Translations under genes and position numbers: made by a program
Assembly (NCBI GenBank): GCA_035274465.1
Contig: DATEOF010000216.1
Span: 1 to 64,000 of the forward strand
Source: JADGRF01 sp035274465
Lineage (GTDB): Bacteria > Myxococcota_A > Polyangia > Polyangiales > JAFGIB01
DNA: 64,000 nt
Direction of reading: 5' to 3'
The notes under the pieces: model-generated
What the model was told of the DNA's origin: nothing
Database searches by the model: none
The model's input: only the letters and a program-made list of their open reading frames with translations
In this document: positions 27,499 to 37,757 of the stretch, piece after piece
How positions within the stretch are numbered: position 1 is the stretch's first letter
How the letters are laid out: each line of letters begins with the position of its first letter

Positions 27499-29288
27499 GA
27501 GGCGACTACCCTGATCGGCCCGCTACGCGAGTCTCGCGCCGTCCGCAGGCGCACGATCGCGGCGGCCCCGCCTTCACGACGATTCTCGAGTGTCAGTGTC
27601 CCGTGCATGGCTCGTACCAGCATATACGAAGTGTACAGCCCCAGGCCCGTTCCCTCACCTGACGGTTTCGTGGTGGCGAATGGCTCGAACAGCCTCGTCG
27701 CGACCTCGGGTGCGATGCCCGGGCCGTTGTCCTCAACGCGGATGGCGATCATGCCCTCGGGCTCGTGCGTAGCCAAAATTCGTACGCGGCCGAGCAGCCG
27801 GTCACGCACCGCATCGCAGGCATTTTGCACGAGATTCACGACCACTTGCACCAACCGGTCGGAATCTGCCTCGACCGAGATGCCTTCCACCGAAGGCTCG
27901 ATGTCCACACGCGTGCTGCGCCGTGCGCCGGCTATGACCAGCGCACATCCGCGCTCGAGCACTTGTGACAGTGTGACAGAACCATCGATGCGAGCGCGCA
28001 CTAAATCGCCGCCCGCCAGCAAAGCGTGCGTAATTCGGCCCAAACGCCCGGTTTCTTCGTGGATCAATTCGGCACTTTCGCCGAGATCTGCGATCAGCGA
28101 GTCGCGCAGCTCGCGCCCCCCGGCCGCGCTCGGCGGCGCGTGAGGCCCGGAATCGTCCTCGCCCAGGCGCCCGAGCGCGACGCCCATGTCTGCAGCCAGC
28201 GTGCGGATCGTGGCCAGCGGCGTGTTCAATTCGTGGGCGACGCCCTGCGCGATGCGACCCAGGCTCGACAGCCGCTCGGACAACACCAGCTGGCGCTCGG
28301 CGAGCATCGCGCCCGTGCGATCGACGTACAGGTTCATCACCTTGGGCTTGTCGCCGCCTGACGCCGTCAGCGGCAACGAATGCAGCTCGTACACGCGCTC
28401 GCCGCCGTCGACCGAGACCGCGAAGCGGCAGCGGCTGGCTTCCCCTAGCTCGAGCGAGCGATTCAGCGGACACATGTTGTCGACGTCGCGCTCGCAGCCA
28501 TGCTCGCTCGCGTGACCTGGACACTGCCAGACATCGCCCAGGCCCTGCGCCGGAACGAGCTTCTGCGCGAGCCGGTTCTTGAACATCACCTTGGCGTCGG
28601 CATCGACGATCTCGAGGCCGGCATCCAGCTCGTTGAGCGTGGTCGAGAGCACCTCGTACTCCAGGCGTGCGCGATCGCGCGCGCGAGCCAGAGCTTCTTC
28701 ACGATCGCGCAGCTCGGAGGCCGCGTGCGTGACGATGTACGCGATGCCGGCGACGGTGGATGTGAACGCGGCCACATCGGTGACTGCGCCGAGCGTGCCC
28801 TCGACACCCCAGTGCGAAATCGACAGCGCGGGCACGAACTCGCCCAGCGCCAGAAACGCACCGCATGCCAGCGCCGCCGCTGCAGCCAACAGCGTCGCGC
28901 GCGGCCCCGCGAGCACGCCGGCCAAGGCCACGTGAAAGCCGTAGTAGCCGATGAACGGCGAGCGCACGCCGCCCGAGGCCCAGAGCACCACGGTGAGCAA
29001 CAAGAAGTCGCCCAGGGCCTGGGTCAGCGCGGCCCGCGGCCCGGTCTCGGTCCGGCCGGCGCGGTGCGCGCGTGCCAGCGTCGCGTTGTAGAGCGCGGCC
29101 ACCGCAGCGGCCACCGCCAGCACGTGCCAGTTCACCCCCGGAAACCAGCCGAACGCAGCTGCCAGCGTCGCGATGACGATGCCGACCAGGGCGACCCAAC
29201 GCAGCTGGATCAGCCATCCAAAACGCTCCGCCGGGTCGAGTGACCCGCCGAGCTCCAGATCGGTCTGGGATTCGTTGAGGTCGAGCAT
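27495..29288 (-). CDS. Membrane sensor histidine kinase with Cys-cluster PAS-like domain
   Basis: The 597-residue product has about six hydrophobic segments in residues 25-190, then a PAS-like domain (~205-325), then HisKA (His352 in GVAHELNTPLATIR) and HATPase (QVVVNLVQNACDAV, VEDNGPGIAP, GEGTGLGLYTSY). The PAS-like domain carries Cys256, 265, 273 and 287 in the stretch CPGH, HGCERD, NMCPLNR, SRCRF, a Cys/His cluster that could hold a metal or act as a redox switch. All catalytic boxes are intact. It is cotranscribed with the NtrC-type regulator downstream (four-base overlap). The start lies 55 bp from the long hairpin element at 29344-29507. Confidence 0.93.
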   Translation of the reverse strand: MLDLNESQTDLELGGSLDPAERFGWLIQLRWVALVGIVIATLAAAFGWFPGVNWHVLAVAAAVAALYNATLARAHRAGRTETGPRAALTQALGDFLLLTVVLWASGGVRSPFIGYYGFHVALAGVLAGPRATLLAAAAALACGAFLALGEFVPALSISHWGVEGTLGAVTDVAAFTSTVAGIAYIVTHAASELRDREEALARARDRARLEYEVLSTTLNELDAGLEIVDADAKVMFKNRLAQKLVPAQGLGDVWQCPGHASEHGCERDVDNMCPLNRSLELGEASRCRFAVSVDGGERVYELHSLPLTASGGDKPKVMNLYVDRTGAMLAERQLVLSERLSSLGRIAQGVAHELNTPLATIRTLAADMGVALGRLGEDDSGPHAPPSAAGGRELRDSLIADLGESAELIHEETGRLGRITHALLAGGDLVRARIDGSVTLSQVLERGCALVIAGARRSTRVDIEPSVEGISVEADSDRLVQVVVNLVQNACDAVRDRLLGRVRILATHEPEGMIAIRVEDNGPGIAPEVATRLFEPFATTKPSGEGTGLGLYTSYMLVRAMHGTLTLENRREGGAAAIVRLRTARDSRSGPIRVVAS

Positions 29289-29343
29289 GAAACGAAGCTC
29301 GTGGCCCTGGTTGTGCCCTCTGGGCGCATTTCCTGCAAGGACG

Positions 29344-29507
29344 AGAGCGCCGAACAGTCTGAAACGTCGATGGATGCGTGGTTTAGCGGGGTTCTGGGGG
29401 CCCGCGGGCCGACGAGGCGTAGTTCGATCCTACGTTGAGGAGGCACGCGGGCGCCCAGGGCCCCGATAGACCGCGCAGGCGCGGCGTTTCAGACTGTTCG
29501 GCGCTCT
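29344..29507. repeat. 164-nt long-hairpin element with 23-bp perfect terminal repeats
   Basis: Arms 29344-29366 and 29485-29507 are perfect 23-bp inverted repeats. After a small internal loop (29367-29373 against 29479-29484), positions 29374-29422 pair with 29430-29478 without a single gap: 35 Watson-Crick pairs, 6 G-U pairs (read as plus-strand RNA) and 8 mismatches. The apical loop is 7 nt (29423-29429). All six wobbles correspond to C-to-T changes on the plus strand. The right arm overlaps the end of the methyltransferase gene and supplies its last codons and stop. It could be a MITE-like insertion or a structured RNA. No target-site duplication is seen. Confidence 0.85.
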
Positions 29508-30535
29508 TGGGATAAATCCGGCAGCTCACCCCCGTCGCAGGCCACCACGAAGATCAGCTCCTGGTTGCGTAGGTGGCTGATCTTGCCGATCTTTTGCCCG
29601 GCGGGGTTGTAGATCCCGATCTGCGCGCCGACGTAGCGCCGGAAGTCCACGCGCCGCACGGCGACCGGGCCCCGCGCCTGCAGGATCTCCACCAGCTCGG
29701 ACTCGCTCACGTAGCCTTCGTCGTTGAACGACACGACCAGGTAGCGAGCGTCGATGTTCTGGACCAGCGCGCGCAGCGCGGCATGGATGCGAGGCTTGGA
29801 GTTGAACGGGCTATCGTACTGCCGACAGTCCACGCGTTTGCGCGCGATGCCGTAGACCTCCGGCTTGTCCCAGCGCACCAGCGACTCCCACACGTGATAG
29901 TTGTTCAGGTACTTGTGCTGGTTGTACGGCGGGTCGATGTAAACCAGGTCGTGACTCAGCCCGCGCACACACTCGATCGCATCCAGCATCCGCGCCGAGC
30001 CGAGCGGCCCGCGCACCAGCTCCGGCAGGCGCAGCTCCAGGTCATTGTAGGCCCGCGGCGCCCAGCTCTTGAGGTAGGCCATCTGCAGGCCGACCGTGGA
30101 GTCCACCCGATCGGCCGCCTCCATCAGTGACACCAGCAAGATCGCCTGGAGCGGGTCGGGCAAGCTGAGGCCGCTGATGGCTTCACGGATGGCGTCGATG
30201 CGCGCGCCGTTCTTGGGCTGGAAGTAGCGCGCCTCCTCGCAGTACGTGCGCGTGAAGTAGCCCGGCTCGCCGACCATGCGGTTGAAGTCGGCGATGTGCT
30301 GGGCGGCGGCCGTGGTCCAGTGCTCGGCGTCGGCCGCCACGTAGCACTGGGCAAGCGTGTACGCGTAGGCGTTGTGGTCGTTCGCGGTGACCGTGTAGCC
30401 CCGAGCGCGCAGCGCGCTGCCGACCCGCGCCGTGCCGCTGAACAGGTCCAGCACGGTCTCCACCTTGGGCAACAACGAAACCACGGAAAGAAGCTCGGCG
30501 ATCAGCTTTCGCTTGGAGCCGATGTACTTGATCAT
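29489..30535 (-). CDS. D12-class DNA adenine N6-methyltransferase, orphan
   Basis: The 348-residue protein begins MIKYIGSKRKL, the usual start of D12-class enzymes. It has the AdoMet motif VLDLFSGTARVG, the catalytic motif IV DPPYNQH (in LVYIDPPYNQHKYLNNYH), and the DSPFN segment. It methylates adenine N6 at an unknown site. No restriction endonuclease or specificity gene lies nearby, so it is either a solitary regulatory/epigenetic enzyme or the remnant of a restriction system. The last residues (QERRTV) and the stop come from the arm of the 164-nt hairpin element, implying the natural C-terminus was replaced or extended. Its start is divergent from pckG with 240 bp between. Confidence 0.9.
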   Translation of the reverse strand: MIKYIGSKRKLIAELLSVVSLLPKVETVLDLFSGTARVGSALRARGYTVTANDHNAYAYTLAQCYVAADAEHWTTAAAQHIADFNRMVGEPGYFTRTYCEEARYFQPKNGARIDAIREAISGLSLPDPLQAILLVSLMEAADRVDSTVGLQMAYLKSWAPRAYNDLELRLPELVRGPLGSARMLDAIECVRGLSHDLVYIDPPYNQHKYLNNYHVWESLVRWDKPEVYGIARKRVDCRQYDSPFNSKPRIHAALRALVQNIDARYLVVSFNDEGYVSESELVEILQARGPVAVRRVDFRRYVGAQIGIYNPAGQKIGKISHLRNQELIFVVACDGGELPDLSQERRTV

Positions 30536-30775
30536 ACGGGGAATTTGGTCATGGACCAGGGCCGGTTCTGGGGCCTTTGCGAGCCCGGAAGGGGTAGCTT
30601 TCCGGGTGGCGCAAACGACCGCTACACCTTACAACCAGAGACACGGGTTTTGGTGGCGAGACAGGCCTCGAACCACCCTGGACCTGTCCGCTCTCGAACG
30701 GCCGCATGGTCTGGACCGGCGCCTTCAATCGAGTACAGTCCGCGCACTTCATAAGCCTTGGGGTGAATCGAACAC

Positions 30776-32554
<1,779 letters not shown>

Positions 32555-32572
32555 GGCATTCGGTACTGCCCC

Positions 32573-33709
32573 GTGTCCCTGCCCTTGTTCAATGAAGCCG
32601 AACCTGGGGCATGGGCGCGGGGTGAGAGTCCAGAGCTCGACTCGCACTGGCGACGCGAAGTGCGCCAGGCGATTACCTCGCTCGAGGGCCTCGATCAGGC
32701 GTTGACGCTGTCGGCGGCGGAGCGCGCGGGCGTCGAGCGTGCGCTGGCCGGCGGCTTTCCGCTGGCCATCACGCCCTACTACCTGAGCCTGTGCGATCCG
32801 CACGACCCGAGCTGCCCGATCCGGCTGCAGTGCGTGCCGCGCATCGCAGAAGCGCAGATCGGCCGCGGTGATCTGCGCGATCCGCTCGGCGAAGAAGCGC
32901 ACGAGGTCGCACCGCACCTGGTGCAGCGCTACCCCGATCGCGTACTCCTCCTGGTCACCGACCGCTGCAGCGTGTACTGCCGCTTCTGCACTCGCTCGCG
33001 CATGGTCGGAGCGGGCGGCGGCGTGCGCTCGCGCCAGCAGCTGGCGGCGGCATTCGAGTACATCCGCACGCACCCCGAGATCCAGGACGTCATCGTCTCG
33101 GGCGGCGATCCGCTGGTGATGTCCGACGAGCGCGTGGCGGGTCTATTGGGTGAGCTCGCGGGCATCGAGCACGTGCTGACCGTACGCGTCGCCAGCCGCA
33201 CGCCGGTCACCTTGCCGCAGCGCATCACCGACACGCTCTGCCGCGCGCTGCGCAGCCACCCCGCGGTCTGGTTGATGACGCACTTCAACCACCCCAAGGA
33301 GCTCACGCCCCAGGCACGCGAGGCTTGTGCGCGCCTGGTCGATCACGGCATCCCGGTCATGAACCAGAGCGTCTTGCTGCGCGGCGTGAACGACGACGCA
33401 GCCACGCTCGAGCGACTGTTTCGCGGCTTGGTCCGCACGCGTGTGCGTCCCTACTACCTGCTGCAAGCGGATCCAGTGCGCGGCACCTCGCATCTGCGCA
33501 CACCTCTCGGCCGCGGCATCGAGATCATCGGGCAGCTGCAGGGCCGGCTGAGCGGCATCGCGCTGCCCAAGTTCATCGTCGACACCCCCGGCGGCAAGGG
33601 CAAGGTGCCGGTCGGCCCCGAGGTGATCGTGCGCCGCGAGGGCCCGAACACCACGCTGCGAACGTTCCGCGGCGAGCTCGTTGACTATGTCGATCCCGAT
33701 GAGACTTGA
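32573..33709 (+). CDS. KamA/EpmB-family radical SAM aminomutase-like enzyme
   Basis: The 378-residue product starts at a GTG with no strong ribosome binding site. The radical SAM cluster motif is CSVYCRFC (Cys132, 136, 139). Family motifs HFNHPKELT, GIPVMNQSVLLRGVND and the PLP-lysine region PKFIVDTPGGKGKVP are present. Relatives are lysine 2,3-aminomutase (KamA) and EpmB, which makes beta-lysine for elongation factor P. No epmA or efp gene is next to it, so the choice between free lysine metabolism and EF-P modification is open. It overlaps the LD-carboxypeptidase gene by four bases. Confidence 0.88.
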   Translation: MSLPLFNEAEPGAWARGESPELDSHWRREVRQAITSLEGLDQALTLSAAERAGVERALAGGFPLAITPYYLSLCDPHDPSCPIRLQCVPRIAEAQIGRGDLRDPLGEEAHEVAPHLVQRYPDRVLLLVTDRCSVYCRFCTRSRMVGAGGGVRSRQQLAAAFEYIRTHPEIQDVIVSGGDPLVMSDERVAGLLGELAGIEHVLTVRVASRTPVTLPQRITDTLCRALRSHPAVWLMTHFNHPKELTPQAREACARLVDHGIPVMNQSVLLRGVNDDAATLERLFRGLVRTRVRPYYLLQADPVRGTSHLRTPLGRGIEIIGQLQGRLSGIALPKFIVDTPGGKGKVPVGPEVIVRREGPNTTLRTFRGELVDYVDPDET

Positions 33710-34620
33710 GTACCCTTCGGAGATTGAGCGAGACATTCTCAGGTCGTTATCTGGCGCCGGGTGCACGCGTCTCGGTCGTCGCGCCGGCCGGACCGTTCGC
33801 CGTGGAGGATTTCGAGCACGGCATCGCGCGGCTGCGTAGTCGCTACGACGTGCACTACCAGCCGGATGTCGTCGAGCGTGCGGGCTACCTCGCGGGCGAC
33901 GACGCGCGCCGGCTCGCCGAGCTGCAGCGGGCGCTGGACGACGACGGCGTGGACGCGATCATCGCCGCTCGCGGCGGCTACGGTGCGACGCGTCTGCTCT
34001 CGCGCCTCGACTTCGCCCCGTTGCGAAGGCGGCCGAAGCTGCTCGTGGGCTTCAGCGACATCAGCGCGCTGCACGCGCAGTGGGCGCGCGCGCGCCTGCT
34101 CTCGGTGCACGGCACGATGGTGGCCGCCCTCGGCCGCTGTGAGCAGCAGCTGTACGAGCGTCATCGAGCTGCCCTCGAGGGCCAGTTCGTCGAGCGCTTC
34201 AGCGGCTTGACCACGATCGCGACCGGCCGTGCCGAGGGCGTACTGCTCGGCGGCAACCTCACCGTGCTGAGCGCATTGCTAGGCACTCCGTACGCGCTGC
34301 CGACGGCCGGGGCGATCCTGTTCTTCGAGGACATCGGCGAGCGGCCGTACCGCCTTGATCGCATGCTGACCCAGTGGCATGACGCGGGAGCGTTCGCCGC
34401 CGTGAGCGGCATCGTGCTGGGCGCGTTCGTGCAAGCCGATCCGGGGCCGGACCAGGTCGGCGCTGCGGAGGTGCTGGCCGAGCGGCTCGGCGATCTAGGG
34501 ATACCCGTGCTGAGCGGCCTGCCCGCAGGTCATATCGACGACAACGCCGAGCTCGCGTTCGGCCGGCGCGTGTTGCTGGATGGCGCACGCGGTGAACTAC
34601 AGCTGTCACCCCTGCCGTGA
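33706..34620 (+). CDS. LD-carboxypeptidase (peptidase family S66, LdcA/MccF-type)
   Basis: The 304-residue product starts at a TTG inside the previous gene's stop (TTGA overlap), so its translation is probably coupled. S66 features are the nucleophile elbow VGFSDISALH (Ser117), acidic residue in LFFEDIGERPYRLDRML (Glu208) and His in LPAGHIDDN (His276), together with AARGGYGATRLL and GVLLGGNLTVL. LdcA trims the terminal D-Ala from murein tetrapeptides in the cytoplasm during recycling; MccF cleaves microcin C. No signal peptide, so cytoplasmic murein recycling is the better guess. Length is standard. Confidence 0.92.
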   Translation: MSTLRRLSETFSGRYLAPGARVSVVAPAGPFAVEDFEHGIARLRSRYDVHYQPDVVERAGYLAGDDARRLAELQRALDDDGVDAIIAARGGYGATRLLSRLDFAPLRRRPKLLVGFSDISALHAQWARARLLSVHGTMVAALGRCEQQLYERHRAALEGQFVERFSGLTTIATGRAEGVLLGGNLTVLSALLGTPYALPTAGAILFFEDIGERPYRLDRMLTQWHDAGAFAAVSGIVLGAFVQADPGPDQVGAAEVLAERLGDLGIPVLSGLPAGHIDDNAELAFGRRVLLDGARGELQLSPLP

Positions 34621-34631
34621 AGGAGCGCCGG

Positions 34632-35231
34632 ATGCGCGGATCGACTTGGCTGTTTATGGCTATCGCTGTGCTGCTGAGCGCGTGCGGAGCTTCGTTGCCG
34701 GCGCGTTACGTCATCGAGCACGATCTCGGCGCGTTCGCCTATCGCCGATACCAGAAGAGTCTGGACATCGAGGTGCCGATCGCCGGCAACACTGCGACGG
34801 GTCACACGGCTAGCTATTTGAGACGCGGGGCCAAGGACGAGGTCGCGGTCGTGACTGCATTCGTGACCGTATACAAACAAGCGAAGTCACTCACTGCAGA
34901 GGCGCGCGCCTCGCTGCAGAACCTGGCCGGATATGTGCTCACGCCGTCCGAGCTCGCGGGCGAATACGTCTGGTTACTCGATGCGCCAGGCCGCGAACGC
35001 TGGTGCGTTTGGGTGTCTGCGGAGCGGCTCGTAAAGATTGGCGTACAGCCCGGCCAAGAGTTCCCGGAAGCCGTAGTCGCCGCGTATTTGGACATTTATC
35101 CGAGCGACTTGAACGAACGTGGCGTCGCGCGAGAAGACGCGCCGAGTGCAGGTGACGCCAAGGCCGCCGCCGATAGCGACGAACCCGGGCTCGGCGTGCC
35201 GCAGAGTTTGCGCGAGAACGCGCCGCGCTGA
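34632..35231 (+). CDS. Small lipoprotein of unknown function
   Basis: The ATG at 34632 has AAGGAGCG upstream and is preferred over a GTG at 34617 that overlaps the preceding stop. The 199-residue product has a signal peptide ending LLSAC and a mature part beginning GASLPARYVIEHDLGAF. The mature part is mixed alpha/beta with one Trp-rich stretch (ERWCVWVSAERLVKIG) and a charged tail. I do not recognise the family. Coupling to the LD-carboxypeptidase gene hints at an envelope role. A hairpin at 35291-35320 likely ends the operon. Confidence 0.75.
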   Translation: MRGSTWLFMAIAVLLSACGASLPARYVIEHDLGAFAYRRYQKSLDIEVPIAGNTATGHTASYLRRGAKDEVAVVTAFVTVYKQAKSLTAEARASLQNLAGYVLTPSELAGEYVWLLDAPGRERWCVWVSAERLVKIGVQPGQEFPEAVVAAYLDIYPSDLNERGVAREDAPSAGDAKAAADSDEPGLGVPQSLRENAPR

Positions 35232-35290
35232 ATTCACTTCGCTGTTAGTGCGACTCACGTGTGTTGATCGTCTGCGCTCCCGGTCCGGGA

Positions 35291-35320
35291 CAGACAACCT
35301 TGCGGTGCGAGGTTAGTCTG
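35291..35320 (+). terminator. Hairpin after the pckG-kamA-ldcA-lipoprotein run
   Basis: CAGACAACCT at 35291-35300 pairs with AGGTTAGTCTG at 35310-35320 through 10 pairs with one bulged A, around a 9-nt loop. It lies 60 bp after the lipoprotein stop. A short TGTGTTACACA dyad at 35348-35358 follows, 74 bp before the next gene, and could be an operator. Confidence 0.45.
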
Positions 35321-35432
35321 CATTTGCTCGCCGGCCTGGCTTGAAACTGTGTTACACACATGCTCACTTTACTGCGTGCAGCGTCGAGTTGCCACGACGA
35401 GGACGCGCACGACAGCGGCGAAGGAATCCGAC

Positions 35433-37037
35433 ATGACGACTCGCTCCAGCATGAATCGATCACTCTTTTTGATCATCGCGCTGCCGTTGACTGCGCTCGG
35501 CTGCAGCGGCTCGAAGACGAACGCTCCCGTGCTTCCAGCGGGTGGCAGCGGCGCTCCCGTGGGCATGATGCCATCACCCAGCACCGGCATGCCGCCGACA
35601 GCTGCAAACCCGCCGATGACCGGCGGACCGAGCACGACGCCAACCATGCCCACGGCGCGGGCAGGCGCAGCAGCGCCGGGCGCGACCGCAGGTACGGGCG
35701 CCACGCCGACTGTGCCATCGCCGGGCGATGTCGGAGTCGCAGGCGGCCCGAGCACGACGCCGACGACGCCGCCCCCGCCAGCCGGTAGCGCCGACTGGAC
35801 GATGATGGGCTACGACCACGGCTCGACCTACTTCAACAAGGCCGAGACCAAGATCACCAAGGACAACGTCGCCAGCCTGACCGTGAAGTTCCAGGCCGAC
35901 ATGGGCGCCGCGGTCTACGGCGCGCCGCTGCAAGTCGGCGACAACGTCTACGTCTCGGGCAGCGGCGGCTTGCGCGGCTACGACGGCATGGGCAAGGAGC
36001 TCTGGAAAGCCTCGCCGGGCACCAGCGGTTCGATGGCCTACTCGGACGGCACGCTGTACGTGAACACGACCGGCTCGAAGATCCTGGCGCTCAACGCCGC
36101 GGACGGGAAGCCGCTCTGGACGAAGCCGTACCAGACCTCGCCTGCCGACGGCACGTCGTCGCCGCTCGTCGCAGGTGATCTGGTGATCGTCGGCGGCTCG
36201 AACGGTGGACAGGAGCTCGGTGGTGGTCAGTTCCGCGGGTTCTTGTCGGCGATCGACAAGAAGACCGGCGAGATGAAGTGGTCGACGTTCACCGTCCCCG
36301 AGACGGCCCACGGCGCGTCGATCTGGTCGTCGCCCTCGGCCGATGTCGAGGGCGGTGTGGCGTACGCCGGCACGGGCAACAACTACGGCCAGCCCGCGAC
36401 CGACAGCTCGGACTCGATCATCGCCTTCGATCTCACGACCGGCACGATCAAGTGGAAGGCGCAGCGCACCGTGGGCGACGCGTTCAGCCTGGCAGGCGGT
36501 GGCCCCGACGCCGACTTCGGCGCGAACCCCGTGCTGTACGAGGTCATGATCGGCGGCGTGATGACCAAGGTCGCGTCGGCGGGTGACAAGGGCGGCACCG
36601 CGCACGCGGTGCTGCGCGCGGACGGCAAGGAGCTGTGGAAGCGCTCGCTCGGCATGGGCCAGGCCGACGGCAGCCGCGGCATCTTTACCAACTCGACCTG
36701 GACCGGTAAATACATGCTGTTCGCGATCAACGAAGGCGGTCCAGCCACCATGTACGCGCTCGACGGCGCGACCGGCGACATCAAGTGGATGCGCAAGCTG
36801 AGCGCGCAGGTGTGGGGGCGCACGGCCGTCGCCAACGGCGTCGGCTTCGCCGGCGTCGGCACGAACCTCGAAGCGTTCGACGTCGAGACCGGCATGCTGA
36901 TCAAGTCGTGGCCATCGAAGGGCGGCACGATCGCCAGCACGATCACGGTCGCGAACGGACGCGTGGCGTTCGGCGAAGGCTTGACCTGGTCCAGCGGCAA
37001 GGCCGGCCAGACGCTGACCGTCCTCGCGCTACCGTGA
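35433..37037 (+). CDS. PQQ-type beta-propeller repeat lipoprotein
   Basis: The ATG at 35433 has GAAGGAA seven bases upstream. Lipobox LTALGC is followed by a Pro/Thr/Gly-rich linker to ~120. The rest is an outer-surface beta-propeller with repeated W/G blades (MGKELWKAS, DGKPLWTKP, TGEMKWSTF, TGTIKWKAQ, DGKELWKRS, TGDIKWMRK). Blades of this type occur in PQQ alcohol and polyvinyl-alcohol dehydrogenases and in non-enzymatic assembly factors such as BamB. No heme motif and no clear PQQ ligand set was picked out, so dehydrogenase activity is uncertain. It overlaps the convergent phosphatase gene by nine bases. Confidence 0.82.
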   Translation: MTTRSSMNRSLFLIIALPLTALGCSGSKTNAPVLPAGGSGAPVGMMPSPSTGMPPTAANPPMTGGPSTTPTMPTARAGAAAPGATAGTGATPTVPSPGDVGVAGGPSTTPTTPPPPAGSADWTMMGYDHGSTYFNKAETKITKDNVASLTVKFQADMGAAVYGAPLQVGDNVYVSGSGGLRGYDGMGKELWKASPGTSGSMAYSDGTLYVNTTGSKILALNAADGKPLWTKPYQTSPADGTSSPLVAGDLVIVGGSNGGQELGGGQFRGFLSAIDKKTGEMKWSTFTVPETAHGASIWSSPSADVEGGVAYAGTGNNYGQPATDSSDSIIAFDLTTGTIKWKAQRTVGDAFSLAGGGPDADFGANPVLYEVMIGGVMTKVASAGDKGGTAHAVLRADGKELWKRSLGMGQADGSRGIFTNSTWTGKYMLFAINEGGPATMYALDGATGDIKWMRKLSAQVWGRTAVANGVGFAGVGTNLEAFDVETGMLIKSWPSKGGTIASTITVANGRVAFGEGLTWSSGKAGQTLTVLALP

Positions 37038-37751
37038 ACGAGCTTTCGTGTTGTCGCGCAACACCTCCAGCTCGGCATCGCTGATGCCGATGCTGGCCAG
37101 GTGGGCCTCGATGCCCCCACGGCGTTCGATCTCCTGCAACACCGCCTGCAGACTGGGCGGTGTCGCACCGACGCTGTGCCTGGAGAGCTCGTACTCGCGG
37201 ATGATCGCGTCCTGCGAGGCACCCAGAGCTCGCAGGATCAGCGCGGCCAGCACGCCGGTGCGATCGCGGCCGTAGGTGCAGTGGAAGTAGATCGGGTACG
37301 CCTGGTCATCGCCGAGCAGGTGAAAGGCCGTGGCGATCGAGTCGTCGGTGTCGAGATCCGCGAGGTAGTCGGTCGGGCTGACGCTGTACGGGATCGGCAA
37401 CGGCGCGAGCACCATTCGCGCCTGCTGCTCGACGCACTCGCTCTCCGGTGTAGCGCTGCGTTCCGACTCTTCACGCAGATCGATCACGCTACGCACGCCC
37501 AGCCGAGCGAGCTCGTCGCAGCCCGCATCGCTGAGCCCCGAGAGCGTGGGGCCGCGCGCCAGCACGCCGTATTCGACCGTGGCGCCGCCCGAGAGCCGCG
37601 TGCCGCCCAGGTCGCGCGCGTTGAGCACCTCCCCTTGCAGCAGCTGGTGCACGGCGGGATCCACGGACTCGTGCTCCTCCCGCCCATCACTGGAAGCGTG
37701 GACGCAGCCGGCACAGATCGAGAGGCAGAGGGCGAGGCGACAGCAGGACAT
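37029..37751 (-). CDS. Tyrosine/dual-specificity phosphatase-like lipoprotein
   Basis: The 240-residue product has a short signal peptide with lipobox ICAGC (Cys16). The mature part matches the bacterial Y_phosphatase3-type family: NARDLGGTRL near the N-terminus, VIDLREESER, and the P-loop HCTYGRDRTG with catalytic Cys158 and Arg164. The Asp in the loop (GRD) is typical of this subfamily, which acts on phosphotyrosine or phosphoinositides. Being lipid-anchored, it faces outside the cytoplasm, where it might target host or prey phospho-compounds. Six bases separate it from the LuxR-type gene upstream, so the two are probably cotranscribed. Confidence 0.88.
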   Translation of the reverse strand: MSCCRLALCLSICAGCVHASSDGREEHESVDPAVHQLLQGEVLNARDLGGTRLSGGATVEYGVLARGPTLSGLSDAGCDELARLGVRSVIDLREESERSATPESECVEQQARMVLAPLPIPYSVSPTDYLADLDTDDSIATAFHLLGDDQAYPIYFHCTYGRDRTGVLAALILRALGASQDAIIREYELSRHSVGATPPSLQAVLQEIERRGGIEAHLASIGISDAELEVLRDNTKARSR

Positions 37752-37757
37752 CGGGCC

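Noticed and set aside
30650..30700. GGTTCGA-like stretch on the minus strand suggesting a tRNA T-arm
   Set aside because: The stem does not close and no acceptor, D- or anticodon arms can be built around it.
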